Of a stretch of DNA of 64,000 nucleotides, positions 63,945 to 64,000 are shown in pieces. Below the pieces are notes generated by a model. The model had not been told where the DNA came from. It saw nothing but the letters and a program-made list of their open reading frames with translations, and did no database searches. The stretch's first letter is position 1, and every line of letters starts with the position of its first letter. The DNA comes from Streptomyces sp. ASQP_92 (GTDB lineage Bacteria > Actinomycetota > Actinomycetes > Streptomycetales > Streptomycetaceae). The position numbers were made by a program, and so were the translations under genes. The stretch lies in NCBI RefSeq assembly GCF_025399895.1, contig NZ_JAODUA010000011.1:124001-188000 (forward strand), given 5' to 3'.

Positions 63945-64000
63945 GCGGACCGGATCCGAACGCGCGGGTCGGCGGACCCAACCCGAGCGCGCGTGTCAGC

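Overview
The window is high-GC actinobacterial DNA and looks like a Streptomyces chromosome. The reasons are the strong third-position GC bias, a WblA-type WhiB regulator beside a class A penicillin-binding protein, paired ArsA-like ATPases, and a Crp/Nth/MarP/Acs neighbourhood. I recall a similar order from the S. coelicolor SCO35xx region, but this was not checked by search.

Layout: (1) 1-7257 is a protocatechuate (beta-ketoadipate) operon in the order pcaI(partial)-pcaJ-pcaH-pcaG-pcaB-pcaL-pobA. pcaF is absent between pcaJ and pcaH, and three CDSs carry in-frame tandem repeats. (2) 7393-10678 holds a LuxR-type regulator, a GNAT acetyltransferase and a membrane-anchored Hanks-type kinase. 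(3) 10854-15953 is a tight minus-strand conflict operon: an EACC1-like small protein, a 1254-residue caspase fused to an SF1 helicase, and an SBD-HNH endonuclease of the phosphorothioate-DNA-restricting type. (4) 16464-34747 is an 18.2-kb genomic island inserted in the 3' half of a tRNA-Pro(CGG) gene and bounded by a perfect 43-bp direct repeat. It carries a frame-broken restriction endonuclease-STAND NTPase gene, a plus-strand operon sigma factor-DrmA-like helicase-DrmB-like DUF1998 protein, and a minus-strand module Dcm-Vsr / MORC-MutL-type GHKL ATPase-Mrr/SF2 helicase-unknown protein with a divergent AbrB-type regulator. A frame-broken membrane protein gene sits near the right end. No integrase is visible. 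(5) 34814-63944 is conserved core chromosome: Pr6Pr membrane protein, phosphoesterase, YqeY, PBP, wblA, ArsA pair, DUF4177, RidA, Nudix, MBL hydrolase, crp, nth, CoA-type Nudix, MarP-like protease, GH4, epoxide-hydrolase-like protein, holin-like protein, NhaA, Acs, SulP-carbonic anhydrase fusion, polysaccharide-deacetylase-like lipoprotein, ParA-like ATPase and a degenerate Fic-like protein.

The regions most likely to hold something new are the defence genes. The sigma-DrmA-DrmB operon looks like a DISARM core reduced to its two signature proteins and coupled translationally to its own group-2-like sigma factor. It shares the island with a C5 methylase module that could supply the self-marking a DISARM system needs. 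The EACC1-caspase/helicase-SBD/HNH operon, just outside the island, combines a suicide-type protease with a DNA motor and a modification-dependent nuclease. The island's lack of an integrase, the paired arm-like repeats at its ends and the replaced tRNA terminator outline how it was acquired.
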